DNA from: a bacterium
GTDB lineage: Bacteria; Actinomycetota; Acidimicrobiia; Spongiisociales; Spongiisociaceae
Direction of reading: 5' to 3'
DNA: 64,000 nucleotides
Assembly: GCA_028821575.1 (NCBI GenBank)
Contig: JAPPFW010000002.1
Span: forward strand, 1 to 64,000
The position numbers and the translations under genes are program-made. Shown piece by piece: positions 1-6,880 of the stretch. A model generated the notes under the pieces. The model was not told the origin of the DNA. It made no database searches and saw nothing but the letters and a program-made list of their open reading frames with translations. Each line of letters starts with the position of its first letter. Position 1 is the stretch's first letter.

Positions 1-25
1 CCACGAATTCCTCCTGTGCCAACAT
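1..25 (-). CDS. istA: IS21-family transposase IstA, first 8 codons only
   Basis: The minus strand reads M-L-A-Q-E-E-F-V from an ATG at 25 and then leaves the window. MLAQEE(F/Y)V is a common beginning of actinobacterial IstA proteins, just before the N-terminal helix-turn-helix. The position immediately inside the IS21-like terminal repeats supports the call. Nothing can be said about whether the transposase is intact. Confidence 0.5.
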
Positions 26-165
26 CAGCCGTGGGGCTCCCTCTCCTCGCTGCCGAACTTCGCAGTCAGCAGCTTGGAGAGGACCCCCCTCAGCGGCCGG
101 TATTTCGGGTCACAGGGTGGGGAAATTCACTGACCGAAACTGGGGAATTTCAATGACCATCAACA
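1..165 (-). mobile_element. Left end of an IS21-family insertion sequence (partial)
   Basis: Read on the minus strand, the element would start TGTTGATGGTCATTG at 165 and run leftward out of the window. Two 18-bp direct repeats, TGGGGAAATTCACTGACC at 118-135 and TGGGGAATTTCAATGACC at 141-158, agree at 16 of 18 positions. Multiple terminal repeats of this sort, followed by the istA start, are typical of IS21-family left ends. The 5' TG dinucleotide also fits. Family assignment rests on this layout and on the first residues of the transposase, because the rest of the element is outside the window. Confidence 0.65.
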
Positions 166-299
166 CGAGACCCCTCAGAACCAACCCGCCCGCCGGGCAC
201 TACTGCCCTGGGATACCCCATCCCGTCGGCGATAGACGGCCCTCTCGCGGCTCTGGTGCGGGTTGGGTGTCACAGCCCAGTTGCAATAATGGGTGCAGG

Positions 300-971
300 A
301 TGGTGTTGCGCATAGTTCTCCCTCCCGCGGGTGTGGCTCACTGCCGCTGGCCTTCCCCCGAGTACCTGCCGGATCCCGACTCCGAAATGATCTGGGGCGC
401 AGAGGCATGGGAATGGATGGCCACCTGGTGTCCACACAGCCTGGCGCGGATAGCGAACCCGGCAGCGTACTTCGCCCGCCTCGACGCCCAGATGGAAACC
501 GAGGAATGGTCGATTCGCACGGCGCTGAGCAGGCAGACGACGGCGGAGGTCGATGCCGGGCGCCTAGCGGAGCGGGCGGTCAGAGCCGAGTGGGTAACCC
601 TCGGGCCCGAGGTGAACACACCGGTATGGTCCCCGAAGTGGTCCCCCACCGTCACAGCCACGCTGCCGGCACTGTCACGGCGGAACCGGGACGGGTTAAC
701 AACGGTGTTAGAAACCGAAGACGTGACGTTCGGCCTCGACGAGTTAGCAGAACTCGTACTGGAGTTGTGGACCCAAGATCTTGTAGACCATCACGAAAGA
801 TACCTGTTGGAGTGGATGTCTCCCCACACCATGCAACAAGTCCTCGACCGTCAACTGGGCGTGCTGTACCGGCATCTGGTATGGGATCTCGCCGCCCGCG
901 AAGCCCGCCGCGACTACCCCCACGACGTCCGCTACACCCAGCTGCGGGCTTACCCGTCGCCCCCCTACTAG
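300..971 (+). CDS. Hypothetical protein, 223 aa
   Basis: This is an open frame of uniform high-GC coding character that I do not recognise. The frame stays open upstream to 117, but that part lies across the IS21-like end and has odd composition, so the ATG at 300 is preferred; the true start could be further in, for example Met at about residue 30 (MIWGAEAWEW). The protein is rich in Trp, Leu, Glu and Arg, mostly predicted helical, and has no signal peptide or membrane segment. A Leu/Glu-rich stretch near residues 150-165 (LDELAELVLELWTQDL) could be a packing helix. The small gene to its right is convergent. Function unknown. Confidence 0.45.
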   Translation: MVLRIVLPPAGVAHCRWPSPEYLPDPDSEMIWGAEAWEWMATWCPHSLARIANPAAYFARLDAQMETEEWSIRTALSRQTTAEVDAGRLAERAVRAEWVTLGPEVNTPVWSPKWSPTVTATLPALSRRNRDGLTTVLETEDVTFGLDELAELVLELWTQDLVDHHERYLLEWMSPHTMQQVLDRQLGVLYRHLVWDLAAREARRDYPHDVRYTQLRAYPSPPY

Positions 972-988
972 CCACAAACCCCGCCGGC

Positions 989-1014
989 AACCCCCTCAAA
1001 GGAGGCAAGGGGTT
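989..1014. terminator. Possible bidirectional hairpin between convergent genes
   Basis: AACCCC at 989-994 pairs with GGGGTT at 1009-1014 around a 14-nt loop. It lies between the end of the plus-strand gene at 971 and the end of the minus-strand small helix-turn-helix gene near 1082. There is no clear U-tract, so termination is only a suggestion. Confidence 0.25.
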
Positions 1015-1081
1015 GTCCCCGGAAGCAACGCCGTTAGCGGAGGCCTGATCCTGGGGGTGCTGACACCCTCCGAGCCGTGGT

Positions 1082-1382
1082 CTATTCTCCCGGGCGGGGC
1101 AGCCAGTACTTGTGGACGGCTTGGGGTGACACCCCCACCACTGCTGCTATCTCCCCGAGGGTGGCCCCCCTGAGCCCGGAGTTGCCCGCACGCCGCCCGC
1201 AGTTCGGGTTTGTGCGCCTCGACAGCCCCTACCAGCCTCCTGTGGTCCACCACAACCTGTCGGAGATGCTCCCACGGATCGGACCGTGCCGGGCGGTACT
1301 GGTCCACAGCCCGTCTCGCCGTATGAGACCGGCTGCGGCTCGGGCGGCGTCGTCGCTTCTTCCTTTTTCCACGTCTGGCCAT
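1082..1382 (-). pseudogene. Small basic helix-turn-helix protein, frameshifted
   Basis: The gene starts at ATG 1382 behind GAGGAGG. It encodes a very basic N-terminus (RRGKRKKRRRRPSRSRSH), then DPWEHLRQVVVDHRRL, then KPELRAACGQLRAQG. Deleting one base from the run of six C at 1165-1170 brings TLGEIAAVVGVSPQAVHKYW into frame, a clear helix-turn-helix, ending at a stop at 1082. The length is 301 bases, exactly one more than a 99-aa protein needs. Without correction the frame reads to 996 with no sensible C-terminus. A related copy sits in the right arm. It may be a regulator or binding factor of the nearby 12-bp repeats; this is inference. Confidence 0.5.
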
Positions 1383-1481
1383 TTTACCGGCTGCCTCCTC
1401 AACACCCCGCCGCTTGTTGTCCCAGCGCCGTGGCACACAAGGGCAGATCGGGCTAGGGAACATAACCGCAGACCGCGTACC

Positions 1482-1529
1482 GGCGCGTACTCCCACGCGT
1501 ACTCCGGCGCGTACTCCGGCGCGCACTCC
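1482..1529 (-). repeat. Four 12-bp iteron-like direct repeats, left arm
   Basis: Four contiguous 12-mers on the minus strand follow GGAGTACGCGCC with one or two changes per copy. They lie about 100-150 bp upstream of the ATG (1382) of the small helix-turn-helix gene. A conserved TAAAACCCCTG block sits on their upstream side in both arms. This looks like a binding array for a DNA-binding protein; the adjacent helix-turn-helix protein is the natural candidate. Confidence 0.65.
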
Positions 1530-2083
1530 GGGCCCTGACCAGGGGTTTTACTCTGGCACACGGCCCCGGAGGCAGACGGCCCCCACAGAACCGGGACAGC
1601 AGCCCTCACCAGCATGACGCGCCACCACAGAACCCCGAGCAGGAAGCCCCTCGTAACCTGTCCGCGGCCAGCCCACGAACCACAACGACCGTTACCTGAG
1701 AACGGCGGGGACCACTTCCACCGTCGCGGAACACACCAATCGCATCTGACCGACCTGTATCCTGACGGTCACAGCCCGCACAGGGTAGAGAATCCTGCTG
1801 AAAGGGTCCGGGGAACCTAGACGATTCGCCATCATCCTGCGTGCCTGTTAGCCGACTCCGCGAGGTAGACGTTTCGGTGGTGTCGATCCGGTGGGACGCT
1901 GACCAGGGTTCTACGGCGGGGGACTGGTGGTTGAGGAACGAGGTAGTGAAACGAGTTTGCGATGCGGGGCAGTGTGCCCCGTGTTGTGGGGGTCCGGGGG
2001 TTACCCGTGGGGTGATGACAGGTGTTGACGCGGGCGTATACAAGCGGATACGGCATGGGATGTGAGAGCTGTTTCAACCCGCA

Positions 2084-2130
2084 TTGAGGCGGGGGTACGT
2101 TTGCATTAAAATGCGGACACAGGTAAACAC
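2084..2130 (-). repeat. 47-bp perfect inverted-repeat core, left copy
   Basis: All 47 bases are the exact reverse complement of 2789-2835. It contains GCATTAAAATGC, itself a near-palindrome, and is AT-richer than its surroundings. It abuts an 8-bp-stem hairpin, GGTAAACA at 2122-2129 with TGTTTACC at 2136-2143. Strong conservation inside otherwise diverged arms suggests a bound site or a replication or recombination signal. Confidence 0.85.
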
Positions 2131-2143
2131 CGCCTTGTTTACC

Positions 2144-2777
2144 GGAGTAACCCCGCCCCTTTGATGCAGCGATCTCTTCCGCGCTGGTTGCTCCCCGACG
2201 CCGACGCCCGGTTACCCGCCGGCAAGGGTGTTCGGTCCTCTGGTACGCGCCGTTGTCTGACACCGAATCGGCGTCCGCAACGATCCCCGGGATCGGTCGC
2301 GCTGATCGACAGCCAGGCGGCTGCGGTAGCGATCAGCATCAATGCTGCAGTATCGGTCCAGGGAAGATACAGGCTCGCTGCCCTGCCGGGTAGTCGCGGA
2401 TTGCCTTGGGCTTGAGCGGCGGGCGTGGAGTACAGAGTCCCAAAGAGCTCTAGCGGACACGGGTCAGCGGCGCCGCCCCGACGCGGGAGGGTCCGAGCGA
2501 GTATCGACTTCGGAATGTGGAGCCCACCACGAGACGCCAGCCCCCGCCGCAAGGTCCGATTCCGAGGTCACGAAGGAGTGTCCCGTTGTCGTCAGCCGAG
2601 AACCCAGCCGCTGGTCCGACCAGCCGGCGGTTCCGGATTAGGTGGGGGATAGGCCGCTGTATCCGCGTCGTCGCTCCCATAGGTTGCTGCCACCCGGGGT
2701 GTAACCGGCTGTGGAGAGAGTTGGCGTCTGTCACGAACACAGCCAACAGGGCCTCATCGCCGAGGTCGCCGGTGGAC
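2144..2777. other. Spacer between the inverted-repeat arms, no convincing gene
   Basis: About 630 bp lie between the innermost hairpins. Short overlapping frames occur on both strands (for example a 98-residue minus-strand frame at 2450-2746), but none has a recognisable domain, a good ribosome-binding site or consistent codon bias. I cannot assign a function to this stretch. Confidence 0.5.
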
Positions 2778-2788
2778 GGTAAACAGGG

Positions 2789-2835
2789 GTGTTTACCTGT
2801 GTCCGCATTTTAATGCAAACGTACCCCCGCCTCAA
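2789..2835 (+). repeat. 47-bp perfect inverted-repeat core, right copy
   Basis: This is the exact reverse complement of 2084-2130. It overlaps the hairpin formed by GGTAAACA at 2778-2785 and TGTTTACC at 2790-2797 with a GGGG loop. The loop sequence and length differ between the two copies (4 versus 6 bases) while the 8-bp stems are identical, which points to selection on the stem. Confidence 0.85.
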
Positions 2836-3411
2836 CCCAGATTGAAACACCCTCTTCCGCCCATGCCGTATACACCCGTAAACACCCGCGTTGACACCTG
2901 TCACCACCCCCACCGTTTACCCCAGAAACCCCCCACCCACCCAGTCCTGGGCACACAGCCCCGCATCCGAAACAACCCGAGGCTTCCTCACCCCTGAGCC
3001 ACACCGCCGGAGAAATCCCGGTCAGCGTCATCGTCAACACGACCGAAGCTTCTACCCCCTGCACACGGCCTAATACGCACGGCAGGATGATTGCCATCGT
3101 CCAGGTTCCCGAACCCTTTCAGCGGGACTCGCCCGCATACGCAGCAGGTGATCGTCGCGGTGCGGGTCGGTGCCACGTGGGGTGTGTGTGTTCCCGGCGG
3201 CTGGAAGTGGTCGCACCGCGCCTCGGGTACCGGTCGTTGTGGCTCATGATCGCCAACAGCCCGGGACCGGTCGCAAAGCAGGGCGGTTCAGCGCCTTGGT
3301 TATGGTTTGGCGGCTGGCGGGTTCTGCTGGTGAGGGAGGTGCTGTCTCGGTCCTGTGTCGGGTTGTTTGCCACCGGTCCGTGTGCGGGGCTAAAACCCCT
3401 GTTCAGAGCCC

Positions 3412-3447
3412 GGAGTACGCGCCGGAGTACACGTGGGAGTACGCGCG
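3412..3447 (+). repeat. Three 12-bp iteron-like direct repeats, right arm
   Basis: Three contiguous 12-mers, GGAGTACGCGCC, GGAGTACACGTG and GGAGTACGCGCG, mirror the array at 1482-1529. They precede the right-arm small basic frame by about 100 bp. The copy number differs between arms (three against four), as expected for tandem repeats that gain or lose units. Confidence 0.65.
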
Positions 3448-3495
3448 CGTACGCGGTCCTATGGTTATGTTTCTTTCTAGTCGGGTCGGGCCGTT

Positions 3496-3732
3496 GTGGG
3501 TGTGGCGGCTCGGATCAATGAGGGTGGTGTGTTGAGGAGGCAACCGGGACAGTCGCCAATCGCAGAAAGGACGAAGCGACGCCGCCGCCCGGACCGTGCC
3601 CGGTCCCATAAGGCGTCTCATGGCGGCAGCCGGGTGGTGGGCCAGCGGCGGGCGGCTCAGCCTGATTCGTGGGAACATCTCCACCAGGTTGTGGAGAACC
3701 ACCAGAAGCTGTTGGCGGCTGTCGGGGCTTAG
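3496..3732 (+). pseudogene. Right-arm copy of the small basic protein, truncated
   Basis: From a GTG at 3496, or a later start near the GAGGAGG at 3534, the frame gives KRRRRPDRARSH and then DSWEHLHQVVENHQKLLAAVGA before a stop at 3730-3732. It matches the left-arm protein through the WEHL-QVV-H region but ends before the helix-turn-helix. Downstream sequence no longer encodes that motif in any frame. The left-arm ATG is not conserved here. Protein-level similarity despite nucleotide change implies the ancestral frame was coding. Confidence 0.4.
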
Positions 3733-3924
3733 AAGCCCGCTTGAGCTGGGGGCGGCGAGGTTGTTGACGGTCGTGAGACTGCCGGGAGTCGATCACCGAG
3801 TTTTCACTTATGGTGTGGTGTCGTGGGTGTCTGTCGGGGTGTGTTCACCCGTAGTTGATGCTGTGTTGGTTACGATACCCTGGAGAAGGCTTAGGGGTTG
3901 GGTGGGTGTGTGAGGAGGGTGGTG

Positions 3925-4401
3925 ATGCCGACGGTTGATGATCTGTTGGGGCCGCCTCCGGCTGAGGGTGTTGATCCTTTCCAGTTGTGGCGCCTCGGTA
4001 CGTTGACGGCTGCGATGCTGCCGGAGCTTATGACGGTGCCTGATCCGAGTGGCCCTTATCGCGGCCCGGTGTTGCAGTTCATCGCGGATTGGAACCGGGC
4101 CGGGGACCGGGCGGCGCTTGTTGCCGACGCTCCTGTGTATGAGGGTGACGATCCGGTTGTGCTGCCGGCGATCGCGGTTGTTGTTCACGCTCTGGCGGAC
4201 CGGGCGGGGGTGCTGGTGCCGGGTTGGGTGTGGGAGCATCGGGCACCTACCAATGTGATGCTGTTTGGTTGGAGGTTCGACGGCGAGTACGGGCGGGCGG
4301 TCCGGCGTAGGGCTCACCCCGCCTGTGCCTTCCACCGGGTGTGGTTCCATCCGCGGACGCTCGACAAGGGAACCCCCGACTGGTGGCTGCCCTGGGACTG
4401 A
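3925..4401 (+). CDS. Hypothetical protein upstream of a nucleotidyltransferase gene
   Basis: ATG at 3925 follows GAGGAGGGTGGTG. The 158-aa product begins MPTVDDLLGPPPAEGVDP and contains many Trp, Pro and Arg residues, with no membrane segment. It ends two bases before the GTG of the following nucleotidyltransferase frame, so the two form one transcription unit. Genes paired with AbiEii or MenT-like nucleotidyltransferases are often antitoxins, but I see no known antitoxin motif here and make no such claim beyond context. The frame itself is intact, unlike its downstream neighbours. Confidence 0.5.
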   Translation: MPTVDDLLGPPPAEGVDPFQLWRLGTLTAAMLPELMTVPDPSGPYRGPVLQFIADWNRAGDRAALVADAPVYEGDDPVVLPAIAVVVHALADRAGVLVPGWVWEHRAPTNVMLFGWRFDGEYGRAVRRRAHPACAFHRVWFHPRTLDKGTPDWWLPWD

Positions 4402-4402
4402 G

Positions 4403-4968
4403 GTGACAGCGGACAGGGGGGTCGCTCTCACCCCGGACCTGTTGCAGGGCCTGTTCGAAGCGGTGGACAGTGCCCTCGTTCCTGTTCAGCGTCCTGTTGA
4501 TCTGCTGGCTGTCGGCGGGACCGCGATGCTTCTGCGGTGGCATCCACGCAGGGTCACCTACGATGTGGACCTGGTTACGCCGCTGCCCGCGCCTGTGAAG
4601 GATGCGCTGCAACGCGGCCGCTGCTCCCTACTCGGGGCTGAGCCCGTTCTGGCTGAACGACGGGCCGCTGGCTGCCCGTCCGCCTGGTTTGGAGCCCGAC
4701 GATCCTCTCGTTGTGTACGCAGGCCGGAACCTTAGGGTGTCGGTGGCGGGCCCCCGCTATGTGCTGGCTATGAAGGGTGTTCGCGGGCCGCGACACCGAC
4801 CAGGCCGACCTGCCCTACCTTTTCGACGCTGCCCGTGTCGATACTCTCGATGCCGTGTATGCGCTGCACCTAGAGGCATACCGTGGCCTTGGGCTCCACG
4901 CCAACGCTGACCGGAGCTTGCGGGAGGCCTGGGCCGACTACGCCGAGCCCCGCGGGCTGGCGGTGGGC
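4403..4968 (+). pseudogene. DUF6036-like nucleotidyltransferase, two frameshifts
   Basis: From GTG 4403 the frame encodes LLAVGGTAMLLRWHP followed by YDVDLVTPL, the glycine-rich loop and DxD of the nucleotidyltransferase fold. At about 4615, in CAACGCGGCCGC, one extra base shifts to AAAPYSGLSPFWLNDGPLA and YVLAMK. At about 4775 (AAGGGTGTTC) a second extra base shifts to VFAGRDTDQADLPYLFDA. Removing one base at each site restores one protein of about 190 residues resembling the DUF6036 or AbiEii-type proteins. Either the gene is dead or the assembly has indel errors; raw reads would decide. The end is uncertain because the frame runs on into the next domain. Confidence 0.55.
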
Positions 4969-5532
4969 ATGGCGGGCGAGGACGAGGCGTACCTTGTGGT
5001 GGTCCCGGCTGATGGTTCCTGGGGATGGGAGATGGAGTTGCGTCGCCCCACCGTCCCACCGCTGGTAGGTGGGGCCCGGTGTCTGTCGGAGGAAGCCGCC
5101 CTGGAGGCTGGCGACTTTGTCCTGGAGGTGGTCAACCACTACTACCCCGTGCGGTTCGAGAACTGGACGCACGGATGGGAACTGCAAGCGTCGCCGTCGG
5201 GTGATAGCCGGGTTGCGGTGAGGCCGGTCCCGTGGGTCGGGGGATGGCTGCTGGCGGCTACCCACCCCGGAGGGGACATCGCCGCGTACTCGCCCTCCTA
5301 CCCGACACAGCAGGCGGCGGCAGACGCTCAGGGCTTCCTGCAGCAAGTAAGCACCGCACTAGGCCACCCCCAAAAACGTCGCCGAACCCAGATCCGCTCC
5401 ACAGCGGCCTGTGGCTGCACCCGCAAAGGACGGACATGCCTCCACCACGACCCGCACGCCGCGCCGCCCCACAACCCGGTCACCGTTGCCGTCAGGCCCC
5501 GCCCGGGTGCGCCGACAGGATGGGAACTGTAG
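4969..5532 (+). CDS. YegP/DUF1508-like domain protein with C-terminal Cys motif, copy 1
   Basis: The frame is continuous with the end of the nucleotidyltransferase; ATG 4969 is the first Met suited to a separate protein. It contains GWEMELRRP, an Ala-rich helix, PVRFENW, and GGWLLAATHPGGDIAAYSPS followed by YPTQQAAADAQGFLQQV. This pattern (W-x-L-x-A-x-x-G, then S-x-x-Y-P-T, then a helix) recalls the YegP/DUF1508 fold. The next segment has CGCTRKGRTCLHHD. After it, a new repeat unit starts (VTVAVRPRPGAPTGWEL) and hits a stop at 5530, where one missing base would join it to copy 2. Function unknown. Confidence 0.45.
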   Translation: MAGEDEAYLVVVPADGSWGWEMELRRPTVPPLVGGARCLSEEAALEAGDFVLEVVNHYYPVRFENWTHGWELQASPSGDSRVAVRPVPWVGGWLLAATHPGGDIAAYSPSYPTQQAAADAQGFLQQVSTALGHPQKRRRTQIRSTAACGCTRKGRTCLHHDPHAAPPHNPVTVAVRPRPGAPTGWEL

Positions 5533-6041
5533 TCCGAGGCCCCGACAGGTCCCCACTGCACCTATCGGATCCGCACCCCTCCAAGGATGATGCAGAAGCC
5601 GCACGGGACTTCGCCCTAGCCGTTGCCAACGCTCCCCGCCCGGTCCGTTTCGAGGGGTGGACACCGCCGATGGCCGACAACCCCGGTCACGTCCCGCCTT
5701 CCCCCGAGCACGCCGCCACCACCGTCCGGGTCCGCCCACCGACCCACCAAACCCCCGCCCCATGGCGCCTACAAGCAACCCGGGCCGACGGTACCGTCCT
5801 ACGCACGTCCCCTCCGTACCCGACCCGCCACGACGCGTACCAGTCCCTCGACTTCCTCGTATGGGTGAGCGTGCTCACCGGGGACCCCAAACGAACCGGC
5901 TGGGTACTCCCCTCCGCCACACCCGCCGACCTCATATGCGACTGCAGAACACACGGAGTGCAATGCCGCCACTTCGACATCGAAGACCCCGACACCCGAA
6001 ACCCCAAACGCGGTAGCCGCGGCCCCGACCTCGGGCTCTAA
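5520..6041 (+). CDS. YegP/DUF1508-like domain protein with C-terminal Cys motif, copy 2
   Basis: The 173-residue frame from ATG 5520 repeats the layout of copy 1: DDAEAARDFALAVANAP, PVRFEGW, APWRLQATRADGTVLRTS, YPTRHDAYQSLDFLVWV and then CDCRTHGVQCRHFD. The Cys motif CxCxxxGxxCxHxD has identical spacing in both copies and may bind metal. The true gene is probably one two-domain protein, since inserting one base near 5529 joins GWEL to VVRGPD. The ATG would then be an artefact of that frameshift. No homologous function is known to me. Confidence 0.45.
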   Translation: MGTVVRGPDRSPLHLSDPHPSKDDAEAARDFALAVANAPRPVRFEGWTPPMADNPGHVPPSPEHAATTVRVRPPTHQTPAPWRLQATRADGTVLRTSPPYPTRHDAYQSLDFLVWVSVLTGDPKRTGWVLPSATPADLICDCRTHGVQCRHFDIEDPDTRNPKRGSRGPDLGL

Positions 6042-6154
6042 CACCAGCCAGCCACCCCGCCACTACCCGGCCTTTGCGGTGGCAGCTAGCGTGGGTCAGC
6101 CCCGAATGGCCACTAACGGGCCGAGCGGGTCCGGCAGTTAGGGTGGGTGCCGGT

Positions 6155-6340
6155 GTGCGTGTAGTCATCGGCTGGATTGTCGGCGGGACGGTGCTGGCGG
6201 TCGCCGTGTTGGGTGGGGTGTCGGCTCAGAACAGCTTGGGGATGGCGGTTTGGATGGTGGTCGGTGTCACTGTCGCGGCGGGGCTGGGCGCGATGGCCGT
6301 GTCGGTCGAGTCGCGACCGCCGGAAAGGGGGGAGGGCTGA
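6155..6340 (+). CDS. Small membrane protein, 61 aa
   Basis: From GTG 6155 the product is about 61 residues with two hydrophobic segments (VIGWIVGGTVLAVAVLGGV and MAVWMVVGVTVAAGLGAMAV) and a short charged tail. A start at GTG 6143 is also possible. Its stop overlaps the ATG of the next small gene as TGATG, so the two are translationally coupled. I do not recognise the family; the size and topology resemble small accessory membrane proteins of mobile elements. Confidence 0.45.
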   Translation: MRVVIGWIVGGTVLAVAVLGGVSAQNSLGMAVWMVVGVTVAAGLGAMAVSVESRPPERGEG

Positions 6341-6582
6341 TGCTTGCGGTCCTGAGACCTATGTTGGCGGCCGGGGCGGGTGTGCTCACCCTTTTGAGCA
6401 CTATGGCTGCTGGCTGCACCGATGAGGGCGGCGTCCCGAGCTGGGAACGTTGTCACACATGGTTGGGTACCCCGACCGTTGACTGGCCGGTAGCGCAGGT
6501 GTTCTCACTCGTGCTCGGTCTGGGTGTCGGTTATCTCGTCTGGTGGCTTCTCGGGAGGCTGTTCCCGAGCCGGGTGGAGTAG
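6340..6582 (+). CDS. Small membrane protein, 80 aa
   Basis: ATG 6340 follows GGGGGGAGGG and overlaps the upstream stop. The N-terminus (MLAVLRPMLAAGAGVLTLL, then STMAAGC) could be a signal or lipoprotein-like segment with Cys at about residue 26. A second hydrophobic segment, VFSLVLGLGVGYLVWWLLG, lies near the C-terminus. The middle part carries one further Cys (SWERCHTWLG). No family recognised. It forms a small operon with the preceding 61-aa protein. Confidence 0.45.
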   Translation: MLAVLRPMLAAGAGVLTLLSTMAAGCTDEGGVPSWERCHTWLGTPTVDWPVAQVFSLVLGLGVGYLVWWLLGRLFPSRVE

Positions 6583-6601
6583 CGGGTTTAATGACCCGCG
6601 G

Positions 6602-6694
6602 GTGAGCGACCCGCTGAACAACGTCGGTGTGGCGCCGCTGTCGGGTGTGATCGTCAACATGTGGAACCTGTGGGCAATTCACCCCCCACGGTGA
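6602..6694 (+). CDS. Possible 30-aa peptide
   Basis: A GTG-initiated frame, MSDPLNNVGVAPLSG then VIVNMWNLWAIHPPR, lies 19 bases after the 80-aa membrane protein. It is short enough to arise by chance, but it follows the operon closely and has a hydrophobic centre. The remaining sequence to 6880 holds no other gene I can support. Confidence 0.2.
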   Translation: MSDPLNNVGVAPLSGVIVNMWNLWAIHPPR

Positions 6695-6880
6695 TGCCCC
6701 AGGATTTTGGAAGTGGTTGGCCAGCCGTTTCGCGGCTGATATTCGGGTGATGCCGATCCCGGCGGTGGCCCACCATCGGTGCGGGGTCGTGTCCGTTCAT
6801 TAGCCCGGGTGAGCGCCGAAGGCGGCCCGGTATAGACTCCACTCGGTTGACGATCAGAGCGGGGAATTGGAGGGTGTTGG

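Larger units (their letters stand above)
1216..2143. repeat. Left arm of a ~0.95 kb imperfect inverted repeat
   Basis: The reverse complement of this stretch aligns with 2778-3733 in the same order of landmarks: an innermost hairpin, a perfect 47-bp core, an ATG-CCGTAT segment, a CTGAAAGG segment, a TAAAACCCCT block, 12-bp repeats, a GAGGAGGCA ribosome-binding-like motif and a small basic protein. Distances between landmarks agree within a few tens of bases. Identity is high near the centre and falls outward, so the arms are old relative to each other. No transposase or replication gene is visible between or inside the arms. Confidence 0.8.
2778..3733. repeat. Right arm of the ~0.95 kb imperfect inverted repeat
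   Basis: This is the mirror copy of 1216-2143. It reads outward from the centre: hairpin at 2778-2797, perfect 47-bp core at 2789-2835, then the other shared landmarks up to the end of the small basic frame near 3732. The two arms are separated by about 630 bp of unique sequence. The arms could come from an inverted duplication of one module or from two related elements inserted tail to tail. Confidence 0.8.

Noticed and set aside
1482-1529. CRISPR array from the 12-bp repeats
   Set aside because: Units are contiguous with no spacers, too short and too few, and no cas genes are near.
2450-2746. Gene in the spacer between the inverted-repeat arms
   Set aside because: The 98-residue frame has no ribosome-binding site, no domain and competes with equally poor frames on the other strand.
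2778-2900. Chromosomal replication origin because of TGTTTAC-type repeats
   Set aside because: No DnaA-box consensus cluster and no dnaA/dnaN genes are present; the motif repeats are explained by the hairpins.
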